Notes: a model not told the origin generated them from the sequence alone. Shown: positions 43,435-52,512, counted from the first letter of the stretch. The stretch: 64,000 nucleotides of DNA from an uncultured Pseudoteredinibacter sp. (GCF_947502065.1 NZ_CANMYE010000001.1:1054001-1118000), one strand, 5' to 3'. Translations and numbers: made by a program.

Positions 43435-44241
43435 ATGAGCACGCAAATTCGGGGTGTAAAAGCGGATTTTGATCAAAAGAATGCAGTAGAGGCTAAACCT
43501 TCGGCTAGCGTTATATTAATGAGAGATTCTAGCAATGGCCCTGAAGCGCTTATGTTAAAGCGTAGCGAGGGCTTATCCTTCTCTCCTGGCTTGTGGGTAT
43601 TTCCTGGTGGAGCCTTAGACCCTGAAGAAGTCGCTGAAATTTCTAGTGAAGAAGAGAAACGAAGCGAAGATGCGTTTAAATTAGCTGCACTTAGGGAAAC
43701 CTTTGAAGAAAGCCGAGTGCTGCTTGCTAGGCATGATGATAACGAGCCGACCATAGATTCTACTTGCTATGAAGATTTCTGTCGGCAGCATGATTGGCCC
43801 AGGCTTCCCCAGCATTTCAACTTAGTAGCTCAGCTTGCAAAAGTTAATTGGCAGTTAAATTTGACAGCCTTAACGCATTTATCGACTTGGACCACACCTT
43901 TGCAGGCCAAAAAAAGATTTCTAACGCGATTCTATGTTGCTCGAATGCCACAGGGGCAAACGGCCAGTTGTGATGGCAGTGAAACTGTTGAAGCACGTTG
44001 GCAAAGTTTGGCTACGCTGAAATCTGAAATTGATCAGGGTACTTTAAAATTGATGTTCCCAACAGAAATGAATATTACCTGGCTGTCTCAGTTCGACAGT
44101 TTAGCCGAGTTGGAGGCGGCCTTAGTCAACCATGTAGCTCCTTCGGTTATGCCGAGAATGGAGAAACATCCAGAAGGGGTTATGTTGAATATTCCTACTG
44201 AAGCGGGGTATGGAATTAGCCAGCGCCTTATGCGTATGTAA
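43435..44241 (+). CDS. Nudix hydrolase, NUDT19-like
   Basis: 268 residues. The N-terminus SASVILMRDS...ALMLKRSEGLSFSPGLWVFP and an extended Nudix box, GGALDPEEV followed about 20 residues later by AALRETFEESRVLLAR, resemble the NUDT19/RP2 group. In mammals NUDT19 hydrolyses CoA and acyl-CoA; the bacterial substrate is unknown. CAGGAG precedes the ATG. It is divergent from the AddB-like gene. Confidence 0.85.
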   Translation: MSTQIRGVKADFDQKNAVEAKPSASVILMRDSSNGPEALMLKRSEGLSFSPGLWVFPGGALDPEEVAEISSEEEKRSEDAFKLAALRETFEESRVLLARHDDNEPTIDSTCYEDFCRQHDWPRLPQHFNLVAQLAKVNWQLNLTALTHLSTWTTPLQAKKRFLTRFYVARMPQGQTASCDGSETVEARWQSLATLKSEIDQGTLKLMFPTEMNITWLSQFDSLAELEAALVNHVAPSVMPRMEKHPEGVMLNIPTEAGYGISQRLMRM

Positions 44242-44773
44242 TTTTTCGTTTGTTATTGGTGCAATCTACTAAACCAGTATGGGAAATTACTGCGGTCAGC
44301 TGTTACAAAAGTCAACAGTTTCTATGAAAAGTGGTAACAAATTTCCAGCAATCTGGGCGAATAATGCTCATTGTTAGGCAATGAAATTTGGTCAATCGAA
44401 GTTCCACGGTTAATGGCTACTAACTTTTTATGCACATTAAATTTTGGCTGGGCTGGCAGCAAAGAATTTTCTTTAAAAATTCTTGATTTGCGCTATTGAC
44501 ATTCGTAAGTCACTGTTTTTAAAGGATAAAATATATTAGGTTAAAAAGTATACAATTTGTAGATCACCCTTATTTTTACGCAATTGAGCCGGTTTTCTAA
44601 TGCCTATCCACTGACTTATCCACAGAATCTGTGGAAAAGTGTAAAGCTACTGTTAAAAGACGATTGAGCCGCCTGTTTTCTGACGCGGCAACTATTTACC
44701 GCTCTTAATTTATTTAAGTAGCAAAAGAACTGGCTCACTACATGGGCCTTAATTGGAATCTAAAGAAAACACT
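44242..44773. other. Long intergenic region with DnaA-box-like sites upstream of trmH
   Basis: 532 bases with no gene. The middle (about 44460-44580) is AT-rich. Three sites match TTWTNCACA: TTATGCACA at 44428-44436, TTATCCACA at 44616-44624, and TTTTCCACA on the minus strand at 44630-44638. No tRNA or other RNA gene is recognised. Confidence 0.55.
44616..44638. promoter_or_regulatory. Pair of inverted DnaA-box-like sites
   Basis: TTATCCACA, five bases, then TGTGGAAAA. The centre TCCACAGA-A-TCTGTGGA is a 17-base perfect palindrome. Both halves fit the DnaA-box consensus TTWTNCACA. It lies 136 bases upstream of the trmH ATG and could bind DnaA or act as an operator or hairpin. Confidence 0.5.
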
Positions 44774-45460
44774 ATGACCCCTGAAAGACTCGCTAAAATC
44801 CGTGCCGTTTTAAACCGTCGTCAACCGGACCTGACAGTGATCAATGATGAAGTGCACAAAGGGCGAAATTTGGCCGCAATTATGCGCACTTGTGATGCGG
44901 TGGGAATTGATCACATGCATATCGTTGAGCCAAAAGAGGGGTACCGCTCGTTTAGGGGGACTGCGTCGGGTAGCAATAAGTGGGTGGAAGTCTCTACCTA
45001 TGATTCTGTAAGCCAGGCTATTAAGTCTGTTAAAAGCGCCGGAATGAAAGTGGTTGCCGCTCACCTTGATGAGCGAGCAGTTGACTACCGCTCGATAGAT
45101 TATTGCCAGCCTGTCGCGTTGTTAATGGGGATGGAAAAAGAGGGAGTGAGCGAAGAAGCATTGAGCCTAGCTGACGAGACTGTGGTCATTCCAATGCAGG
45201 GTATGGTTGAATCATTTAATGTTTCGGTCGCCGCGGCGATTATCCTTGCTGAGGCGCAGCGTCAACGCCAGGTGGCAGGCATGTACGAAACTGGGCGTTT
45301 ATCTGAATCGCATTATCAACGTCGGTTCTTCCAGTGGGCACACCCGCAGGTTTCTCGCTTTTGTGATGGCAAAGGCTTAGCGTACCCTCCTGTAAACGCA
45401 GAGGGTGAGATTATAGATGGCGCAAGCTGGTATCGGCAGACCGCCCAAGGCATCGTATGA
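44774..45460 (+). CDS. trmH: tRNA (guanosine-18-2'-O)-methyltransferase TrmH
   Basis: 228 residues from the ATG at 44774; the frame opens at a TTG seven codons earlier. SPOUT methyltransferase with GRNLAAIMRTCDAVGIDHMH, the knot motif ALLMGMEKEGVSEEALSLAD and IPMQGMVESFNVSVAAAIIL. The C-terminal helical extension is like that of enteric TrmH. It methylates G18 in the D-loop of tRNAs. Confidence 0.95.
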   Translation: MTPERLAKIRAVLNRRQPDLTVINDEVHKGRNLAAIMRTCDAVGIDHMHIVEPKEGYRSFRGTASGSNKWVEVSTYDSVSQAIKSVKSAGMKVVAAHLDERAVDYRSIDYCQPVALLMGMEKEGVSEEALSLADETVVIPMQGMVESFNVSVAAAIILAEAQRQRQVAGMYETGRLSESHYQRRFFQWAHPQVSRFCDGKGLAYPPVNAEGEIIDGASWYRQTAQGIV

Positions 45461-45478
45461 GTATTTTCAAATCGAGCG

Positions 45479-45961
45479 CTATTCGTCCGTCAGGTGATCC
45501 AGCGGCATTTCGGTTTTATATTGAACCTGCTTTAGAGAAAAGCTGCTTTTTATACTTGCGATGCCTTCGTATTGAGTGAGCTTGTCATCCAGGAAGTGCT
45601 GGTAGGCAACCAGATCGGGCAGGGCAACACGGATCAGGTAGTCAAAGTCCCCCGCCATTAGGTAACACTCCATAACCTCCGGCCATGCTGAGACGGTTTC
45701 TTCAAAGTGTTGCAGTTGCTTTTTGACCTGATGGCCTAGGGTAACTTGTATAAACACATGTACATTAACCCCAATGGCATCTGGGTGGAGTAGGGTTACA
45801 TTGCCCTTAAAGTAACCTGCTTCTTCAAGCATTTTTACCCGGCGCGAGCAGGGTGAGGGAGATAGGGCGATCATATCTGCCAATTCGAGATTGGAAAGAG
45901 AGCCATCTTTTTGCAAGATCTCAAGGATCTTTCGGTCGGTTTTATCAAGGTTGTGGGCCAT
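45479..45961 (-). CDS. Lrp/AsnC family transcriptional regulator
   Basis: 160 residues from the ATG at 45961 (another ATG at 45976 is possible). N-terminal winged HTH LDKTDRKILEILQKDGSLSN, with recognition helix SPSPCSRRVKMLEEAGYF, then the RAM ligand-binding domain (VMECYLMAGDFDYLIRVALP). The ECY/H-x-x-x-GDFDY motif is typical of Lrp. It is convergent with trmH. Target genes and effector are not evident. The enteric lrp lies between trxB and ftsK, which it does not here. Confidence 0.92.
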   Translation of the reverse strand: MAHNLDKTDRKILEILQKDGSLSNLELADMIALSPSPCSRRVKMLEEAGYFKGNVTLLHPDAIGVNVHVFIQVTLGHQVKKQLQHFEETVSAWPEVMECYLMAGDFDYLIRVALPDLVAYQHFLDDKLTQYEGIASIKSSFSLKQVQYKTEMPLDHLTDE

Positions 45962-46106
45962 GGGTCTTATCACCATAAACTACTCGTTTTTTGGTGATTC
46001 TAACCAGTAAACGATCTAATTGCGACCCGTTGGGTTCAGTTCAATGGTTTTGAGCCATTTAACATGGAGATTGAGATTAGGCCGGCGTCATAGCCGGCCT
46101 AATGGT

Positions 46107-47423
46107 TTACGCTGACAGTGATTTCGAGAATTTATCGATAGCGGATACCACCTCATTAGCTCCGGTTTGTATTTTTGATATGACCTCCCCGGTCTGACTC
46201 GCTAGATCAACACCGCGATTTGCTTGGTCTAAGCATTTCTCCATACTGTTAGACGCGCTGCCGGTATCCTCTTGAATCTTGCTGATCATTGCCGAGATCT
46301 CCGAGGTAGATTGGGAGGTACGAGCCGCCAATTGGCGAACTTCATCAGCAACCACGGCAAAGCCTCTACCTTGTTCGCCCGCTCTAGCCGCTTCAATAGC
46401 GGCATTGAGCGCAAGCAAGTTGGTCTGATCTGCAATCTCTTGGATCGTATTGATGATGGAGTTAATTTCCCCTGATTGCATATTTAAGCGCTCGATGTGT
46501 TGGGATGATGCGTGAACCGACTCGGCGATTTTATTCATTTCGTCGACAGCTTCATTGATGACACTGCCACCGTTTTTGGCAACATCGAGTGTCTCATTGG
46601 AAATTCGATAGGCGATTGCGGCGCTTTCCCTTTCGAGTTCCGCTTGCTCGGTTTGGGCGGTTATGTCCGTCGCAAATTTTACGATGCGATAGAGTTTACC
46701 GTTGCTGTCATATACAGGATTGTATGAGGCCTCAAGCCACAAGGTTTGCCCTTGGGCATTCACCCGTTTAAATTGACCGGAGAAATACTCGCCGTTGTTA
46801 AGTCGGCGCCAGAAATCCTGGTACTCTGTGGTCGCGGCATATTCAGGGTCGCAAAATATTCGATGATGCTTGCCTATGATATCGGTTTTTCGGTAGCCTA
46901 CCGCATTTGTAAAGTTCTCATTGCAATTAATAATTGTGCCGTCTTTTTCAAACTCAATGATGGCGCTTGAGCGACTTAAAGAATCCAGTTTCCCTTTATC
47001 TTCAGCGTCATTTAGAACTTTGGCGGTAATATCAGATGCAAACTTAATGACCTTTACGAGTTTTCGATTAGCATCGAAGACTGGGTTGTAAGTAGCTTCA
47101 AGCCAAAGTGTTTCACCGAGTTTGTTGACTCTCCTAAATTGACCGCTAAAGAACTCCCCACGGTTTAACTGTGCCCAAAAGTCACGATATTCTTCCGTGC
47201 TTGAATATTCAGTGTCGCAAAAAATTCGGTGATGCTTGCCTTGGATTTCGGCTAGGCTGTAACCGACCGTTTTTAGAAAGTTTTCATTAGCCGATAGAAT
47301 CTCGCCGCTTGGTCGAAATTCGATTACCGCCATTGACCTATTAATGGCGTTAATAATCGAGGATTGTTCCGCGAATTTTACTAGTAGTTCTTCGTATTGC
47401 GCCTTATATTGTTGTCCAAACAC
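46107..47423 (-). CDS. BdlA-like soluble chemoreceptor with tandem PAS domains
   Basis: 438 residues from a GTG at 47423, five bases after GGAGG. There is no membrane segment. Two PAS domains with PAC motifs (residues about 20-135 and 145-255) are close copies of each other: both contain GKHHRIFCD and FSGQF, then TLWLEA.YNPV and KFA.DITA. The MCP signalling hairpin tip [20 protein letters not shown] is intact, with short helices on either side. The layout is that of Pseudomonas BdlA, a cytoplasmic protein controlling biofilm dispersal. No CheA or CheW gene is nearby. Confidence 0.88.
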   Translation of the reverse strand: MFGQQYKAQYEELLVKFAEQSSIINAINRSMAVIEFRPSGEILSANENFLKTVGYSLAEIQGKHHRIFCDTEYSSTEEYRDFWAQLNRGEFFSGQFRRVNKLGETLWLEATYNPVFDANRKLVKVIKFASDITAKVLNDAEDKGKLDSLSRSSAIIEFEKDGTIINCNENFTNAVGYRKTDIIGKHHRIFCDPEYAATTEYQDFWRRLNNGEYFSGQFKRVNAQGQTLWLEASYNPVYDSNGKLYRIVKFATDITAQTEQAELERESAAIAYRISNETLDVAKNGGSVINEAVDEMNKIAESVHASSQHIERLNMQSGEINSIINTIQEIADQTNLLALNAAIEAARAGEQGRGFAVVADEVRQLAARTSQSTSEISAMISKIQEDTGSASNSMEKCLDQANRGVDLASQTGEVISKIQTGANEVVSAIDKFSKSLSA

Positions 47424-47625
47424 CTGACCCTCCAAACCTGAGCGGCTGTTATAGGATTGATTAAATCGGAGCTTTTCGCGACACTCGGCCGATCCTTTCC
47501 TGATTTAGTTGCTATTTATCCTGAGTGTAGATGAATATTTCAATGCTGCGCTAATTATCGGAGCCTGCTTGGCCTCTGTAATTATGCTTGTCTGGACTAC
47601 TATTGACGGTGTGCGGTAGTTAGAT

Positions 47626-50043
47626 TTAGATCTCGGCTAGAATTCGAAAACCAATTTTGTTACTACGGGTTTCCATGTCGGCACCTTGGCGACTATGGCT
47701 GCTGATTTTTTCGATTGCATCGCCATGTGAGCCACCACGTATCGTTTTTTGTTTGCAGCTGGGCTTAAGTCTGGGCTCGGCATTAGGCTTCGCACCCAGA
47801 TAATGGTCAGTATGGCAGTCGAGCACCCATTCAGATACATTACCAGCTGTATCATAAACTCCAAAAGGGTTTGCTGGATAATAACCTAGTGGGGATGTTT
47901 GGCTGCCAAATAATTTGGCGAAATCGCTATTGCAGCCTCGTCGGCAATTGGCCATACGTCGGCTATTTTGTGGCCACCAATAGCTACCAGCATGATTAGC
48001 TCTTGCCACATACTCCCATTCAGCTTCACTTAATAATCGATAGCTTCGACCGGTTTTCCGGCTAAGCCACTCGGTATAATCAACGGCGTCTTGCCAGCTA
48101 ACATTGATGATTGGACGATTGCCTTTGCCCCAGCCGTGATCATCAGGTGCGTGCTTGTTTTTTTGGGCATCTTCTAAAAAAAGTTGATAGTCAGCAAAGC
48201 TAATTTCATATCGGCTAACGGCAAAGGTCTTGCTAATTGAGACTTGACGAATAGGAAGGCTATTGCTGTTGAGCTTACTCCCCATGCTGAAGCTGCCACT
48301 TGGAACGACGATCATCTCTGGAGCTGAGGAATATTGATCTAAAGTATCGCTAAAGGTATGACCCCGCTGGTACTGCTTAGTTAAGGTGAATTGGCGTGTA
48401 ACGGCTCGATCGTTTATCTTCACCCAATGCTTCACTGTTTTGTAATTAGCTTTGCTTAATTCGACAAGGTAATTGCCGGCAGCAAGCTCTATGCCCGCAT
48501 AGTATTTGGGTTTGATATTTAAGATACGAATTCGATCCGCATTAGGAACGCTACTGATTGTTAAGGGGTGATTGGCGAGCTTTTCTGGTGTTTTAGCTTC
48601 CAAGGATTGCGCCAGCGAACTGCCGTCTTGTTTCTCATCGAGCTTTTTAAGCTTAAGCTCAGAGTCTCCAAGCTGTTCTTGGCTGGCACTCAAAGTGATA
48701 TTTGCTGCAGATTTTTCCGAATAAGGAGGCGTACTCTTCGCTGGCGAGCTTGATTCTCTGATGGGCGTAGATAAATGATTTGCGCTAGCGGATTCTTGTA
48801 TTTTTTGATCTTGCCTCGCATCCAGCGTAAGACTAGGCGGTTGGCTTTTTACTTGCATCTGTTCTTTAATTCGCTCTTGTTTGGGGGCTAAGCTGGCAGA
48901 CTTGCCCAAAGGAGCAGCCTCTATTGTTTTTTCTGTAAATGAGTTTTGGTAGGTGAAGAAACCAAGCAAAACAAAGAGTGAGGCCATCAATAGTATGGCT
49001 AAATTTTGTGGCTTGCGGTGGCTATCCTGGGTTTGAATGCTCTCACTGAATGAATCAGGGTTTTGGCTGGCATTTATTGCTGTGGTGTATCGGCTCGCCT
49101 GTGGTAGCTTTTCATGTTGGCTAACTTCGCCCTTAAAGAAGGGGGTGGTTTTTTGCCAAAGAATAAAAATCACAGCTTGTAGGCGTTGAAAGATCCCAAG
49201 CTTAAACTCGTCGGAAGCGGCAAGCGATTTATAGTTAATCTTTGGTGTTTGCAGGCCCGTTTCTAAAAGCTCTATTCGTTCGATGAGCTCTTCGCCTGAC
49301 TGAATCCGGTCCTCTGGGTTTTTTGCTAGAAGCTCGTCAATCAAAGGTTGGAAAAGTGCATGCTGAGGGGGGAGCTTTGGAATTGGTGCTGTCAGGTGCT
49401 TGATTGCGATCGCCACGGCTTCTTCAGCTTGATATGGTAGCTTGCCGCAAAGCATCTCAAAAAACACTACGCCTAGGCTGTAGAGGTCAGAGCGTCCATC
49501 GCAAGGTTGGCCTTTCGCCTGCTCAGGGCTCATGTAATTCGGCGTACCCAAAACCGTACCGGCATGGGTGACGCCAAGATTTTGCTTGATGGCTTTGGCA
49601 ACACCAAAATCGCTTAAGACGGCATTATCGTCCGCACGAAATAAAATGTTTTCAGGTTTTATATCGCGGTGTACATAACCACAATGGTGCGCATGGGCGA
49701 GGGCAGAGGCTAACTGCTTTAGTATTTTTACCGCTTCAAGACCACTGAGGCCATTGCGCATCTTTTGACTGAGCGAGCCTTTTGCCAAGTAATCCATGGC
49801 AATGTAGTTTAAGCCATGGTGCTTGCCAATATCATAGATCGAAATGATGTTAGGGTGAGAAAGTTGCCCTACGATGGTGGCCTCTCTCTGGAAGCGTTCG
49901 CTAAAATGCGCGTCTTGTGCCAAAGTGGGGCTCATAACCTTAAGTGCTACCTCGCGACCAATGCTTTGTTGAATGGCGAGATAAACAGATGACATGCCTC
50001 CTTGGCTAATTTTTCGAGTAATTTGAAATCCGGGAATTTGCAT
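47626..50043 (-). CDS. Membrane Ser/Thr protein kinase with C-terminal FGE/SUMF1-like domain (PpkA-like)
   Basis: 805 residues. The N-terminal Hanks-type kinase has a Gly-loop ISQGGMSSVY, Lys35 (EVALKVM), HRD at 125-127 (YVHRDIKPENIL), DFG from Asp145 and the activation segment GTPNYMSPEQAKG. A single membrane helix lies at about 346-366 (NLAILLMASLFVLLGFFTY). After a Ser/Lys-rich linker comes a PEGA-like segment (YYAGIELAAGNYLVELSKAN, about 510-530), then an FGE-sulfatase-fold domain from about 575 (MIVVPSGSFSMGS; ISFADYQLFL; LLSEAEWEYVARA; DTAGNVSEWVLDC). The two catalytic Cys of true FGE enzymes are absent: in RGGSHGDAIEKISSHSRQG those positions are Asp775 and Ile780. The domain is probably periplasmic and non-catalytic. 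A PP2C gene precedes it on the same strand, 87 bases away. Confidence 0.92.
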   Translation of the reverse strand: MQIPGFQITRKISQGGMSSVYLAIQQSIGREVALKVMSPTLAQDAHFSERFQREATIVGQLSHPNIISIYDIGKHHGLNYIAMDYLAKGSLSQKMRNGLSGLEAVKILKQLASALAHAHHCGYVHRDIKPENILFRADDNAVLSDFGVAKAIKQNLGVTHAGTVLGTPNYMSPEQAKGQPCDGRSDLYSLGVVFFEMLCGKLPYQAEEAVAIAIKHLTAPIPKLPPQHALFQPLIDELLAKNPEDRIQSGEELIERIELLETGLQTPKINYKSLAASDEFKLGIFQRLQAVIFILWQKTTPFFKGEVSQHEKLPQASRYTTAINASQNPDSFSESIQTQDSHRKPQNLAILLMASLFVLLGFFTYQNSFTEKTIEAAPLGKSASLAPKQERIKEQMQVKSQPPSLTLDARQDQKIQESASANHLSTPIRESSSPAKSTPPYSEKSAANITLSASQEQLGDSELKLKKLDEKQDGSSLAQSLEAKTPEKLANHPLTISSVPNADRIRILNIKPKYYAGIELAAGNYLVELSKANYKTVKHWVKINDRAVTRQFTLTKQYQRGHTFSDTLDQYSSAPEMIVVPSGSFSMGSKLNSNSLPIRQVSISKTFAVSRYEISFADYQLFLEDAQKNKHAPDDHGWGKGNRPIINVSWQDAVDYTEWLSRKTGRSYRLLSEAEWEYVARANHAGSYWWPQNSRRMANCRRGCNSDFAKLFGSQTSPLGYYPANPFGVYDTAGNVSEWVLDCHTDHYLGAKPNAEPRLKPSCKQKTIRGGSHGDAIEKISSHSRQGADMETRSNKIGFRILAEI

Positions 50044-50130
50044 GTTGCGCTCAAGGATTTATTAGTTATGTCTAGGGTTTGTTAACTTTACGCAGTGAAC
50101 ATTAGTTTGTAGATCGAGCCTTGCAGCTCT

Positions 50131-51003
50131 TTACCAAAACCATAAGCTGCTTACCAAAATTAGAAAAACCAAGAGAAAAGCAAGCGCTGCAATAGGGCTG
50201 ATGGTTTTTTCTCTATTACTTTCAAAATCTAAGCTATTGGCTATTTCACTTTGATTGGGGCGGCGTTCTTGCTCAGCCTTCTCATTCTTATAGCCACTGG
50301 CTTGATCACAGCTAATAGCTATCATGCTGATGTTATCCTTGCCGCCGGCATCCAATGCCGCTTTTTCTAAGTCTAGCAGTTGCTGTTGCAAGCCCTTGTC
50401 ATTAGCCAAAATGTCGGCAATTTGTTTGTCGTGTAATTCATCGTTTAGGCCATCGCTACACAGAAGAATGATATCACCGGGCAACCAAAAACTGTTCAAT
50501 GACTCAACTTCGATGGCGTCATATTCTATCGCCCCCAGGCACTGAGTAATGATGTTCTTCTCGGGGTGTTCGCGAGCTTGCTCGACTGTAATTTGGCCCG
50601 CATCGATCAAAGACTGTACATAGGAGTGGTCTCGACTGAGCTGTTCTAGTTTGTTGCTGCGCCAGCGGTAGGCACGGCTGTCGCCAACCCAGCTTATCTG
50701 GAATTGCTCTTTATTAAGCTGCTGCATGCAAATGAGTGTAGAGCCCATTGCACTTTGCTGGCCTTGGGATTGCTCGAGAATCATATGGTGTGCGAGTTCG
50801 AATGCAGCTTTGGCAGCCTTGCCTTCGCGTAGGGTCTGACTGACAATCTGGCAAGCCAGTTGCGCGGCGACCTCTCCCGCCTCGTGGCCGCCCATCCCAT
50901 CGGCTAGTAGCCACAAACCCTGTTCACCCATGCACAGCAAGTGGTCTTCGTTGTTATGTCTTACGCATCCAGGGTGACTGCGTGAAGTCCAGCTCAGCTG
51001 CAT
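50131..51003 (-). CDS. PP2C-family Ser/Thr phosphatase with C-terminal membrane anchor (PppA-like)
   Basis: 290 residues. All metal-binding PP2C motifs are visible: RHNNEDHLL, LLADGMGGHEAGE, WVGDSRAYR, LCSDGLNDEL and GGKDNISMIA. A polar linker leads to one membrane helix at the extreme C-terminus (SPIAALAFLLVFLILVSSLW), so the catalytic domain is cytoplasmic. It probably reverses phosphorylation by the kinase encoded next on the same strand, as PppA does for PpkA. It is divergent from the FHA gene with a 491-base region between. Confidence 0.92.
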   Translation of the reverse strand: MQLSWTSRSHPGCVRHNNEDHLLCMGEQGLWLLADGMGGHEAGEVAAQLACQIVSQTLREGKAAKAAFELAHHMILEQSQGQQSAMGSTLICMQQLNKEQFQISWVGDSRAYRWRSNKLEQLSRDHSYVQSLIDAGQITVEQAREHPEKNIITQCLGAIEYDAIEVESLNSFWLPGDIILLCSDGLNDELHDKQIADILANDKGLQQQLLDLEKAALDAGGKDNISMIAISCDQASGYKNEKAEQERRPNQSEIANSLDFESNREKTISPIAALAFLLVFLILVSSLWFW

Positions 51004-51494
51004 TTACTTGCCTTAGGCAATTTGCCAACAAAGAAGAAGAAATCGCATAGGGTAGTGGTTCGCGTTTTTTCTTCCATAATGAGATTATCGGTTTCTAGCA
51101 GCTTAAATGTGAACATGAAAAAATCGCTAGTCTCAAACATTTATGACGAGTTTTGCTGTAGTCGAATGTAATCTAATTCTGATTTACATTAATGGGCTCG
51201 CTTGGCGGCTCAATCTACCTAGCTTGGTCTGTCATAGTTAATTTTGGTGATGGTTATCAGTGCCAAGCGCTATTAACTTAGCCTTATGCCATTAGGGTAT
51301 TAATACATTAATATTAAAAAAGCAAAGTTCATAGGCTAGAATGCAGGACATGTCTCATAATTTAAAGGCATTTCTCGTAAAATTAGCTAAGTAACTGTTT
51401 TACGTCCTATTTGTAATTAGGATTTTAGTCTACATTCTTAAGAGGGGTTCAAACGTCGCCCCTTTTGGTTGGAAACTAACACAGAGAAATACGA
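51004..51494. other. Divergent promoter region between PP2C and FHA genes
   Basis: 491 bases without a gene, AT-rich (notably 51280-51420). Towards the FHA gene are two small hairpins: TCCTA/TAGGA (51405-51422) and AAGAGGGG/CCCCTTTT (51440-51466). No recognised RNA family. Confidence 0.55.
51440..51466 (+). promoter_or_regulatory. Terminator-like hairpin in the FHA gene leader
   Basis: AAGAGGGG, eleven bases, then CCCCTTTT, ending 28 bases before the FHA ATG. Eight pairs (one G-T). It could attenuate or shield the start; the T-run is short. Confidence 0.4.
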
Positions 51495-52397
51495 ATGTTA
51501 AAATTGCGTCTACGCAACCAATCTCAAAGCTCAGGCTTACACGAAGTATGGCTGGTTGAGCCTCGTTTAGTTATCGGTACTGCCAGAGAATGTCAGCTGG
51601 TGCTGCGTGATGAGGGTCTTAAAAAGCAACATGCCGTTGTTGATATTACCGGCGAATCTCTGCGCTTGCGTGCTCTAGGGCCGCTAATTGAGATAAATGG
51701 CCGGCCGATCAATGAAGGGGAAGTGTGTGAGCTCAATACCGGAGATAAGCTTTCGATTGCCTCGGTGGTTATGGATGTCGTTGACCCCAAACTGGAGCGG
51801 CGAGATCAAAATCCGGCCGCTGCAGCTGCGGCTCAGCAGAGCAGTAATAAGCAAGAATGGGCGCTAAAGGCCAACCATTCGGCATTATCTGATCGCGTCT
51901 ATAAACTGGGTGAGCAAACGGTGGTCGGCCGTTCTAGTGAGTGTGATATTGTCTTGGCTGCCGCTCACCTTTCACGTCAACACGCTCGCTTGTTTCTTGA
52001 TCAGGGTGCCTTATATGTTCGGGATCTGGGCTCCTCTAATGGTACATTTCTCAACGGGGTTAGGGTTGAGGAAGCACGGGTAAGGCGTGGTGACGAGCTG
52101 GCCTTTGACAGCTTGAGCTTTGGGGTATTGGGGCCCGCCGAAACAGTTGATAAAACATTGCTCCGTGCGCCTGTGAACCCAACGATTGCAAGACCTGTAC
52201 GCCCTAAGCCGGCTGAGCAGGCCAGCGCCGCTACTGTGCCGGACTTGCAGAAAGGTCGAGCTCAGCTGCAAACTGGCCCTGCGCAAAGTGAAAATGATGA
52301 GGAGAAACAGAGCAGTTCAAGTCTCACTTTCTTAGCCATTGCGGCTGTTCTAGTGACAGCGGTGCTGGTATTAGCAAAGTTTACGGAGTTTATTTAA
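51495..52397 (+). CDS. Double-FHA-domain membrane protein
   Basis: 300 residues. FHA domain 2 (about 122-215) is canonical: VVGRSSECDIVL with Gly145-Arg146, LSRQHARL with Ser160 and His163, and DLGSSNGTFLNG. FHA domain 1 (1-97) keeps the fold and His46 but has Thr29 and Lys43 at the phosphothreonine-contacting Arg and Ser positions, so it probably does not bind phosphothreonine. An Ala/Gln linker joins them. A C-terminal membrane helix (SSLTFLAIAAVLVTAVLVLA) anchors the protein. It is the likely phospho-reader of the neighbouring kinase/phosphatase pair, as Fha1 is for PpkA. Confidence 0.9.
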   Translation: MLKLRLRNQSQSSGLHEVWLVEPRLVIGTARECQLVLRDEGLKKQHAVVDITGESLRLRALGPLIEINGRPINEGEVCELNTGDKLSIASVVMDVVDPKLERRDQNPAAAAAAQQSSNKQEWALKANHSALSDRVYKLGEQTVVGRSSECDIVLAAAHLSRQHARLFLDQGALYVRDLGSSNGTFLNGVRVEEARVRRGDELAFDSLSFGVLGPAETVDKTLLRAPVNPTIARPVRPKPAEQASAATVPDLQKGRAQLQTGPAQSENDEEKQSSSSLTFLAIAAVLVTAVLVLAKFTEFI

Positions 52398-52512
52398 GAG
52401 CTTATTGATTTATCCAGTTTTAAGGCAAACTGTTGCCGTCCGTCCCCTAGTTTACAGTTTTTAAGTGTTTAGCCGTAAAAGAGATTAAAGCTCAATCTCT
52501 TTGGCGGCCATC

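Noticed and set aside
44242..44773. Chromosomal replication origin
   Set aside because: DnaA-like boxes are present, but only three, and none of dnaA, dnaN, gidA/mnmG or rpmH is nearby.
47626..48318. Active formylglycine-generating enzyme
   Set aside because: Both catalytic Cys positions are replaced, and no sulfatase gene is nearby.
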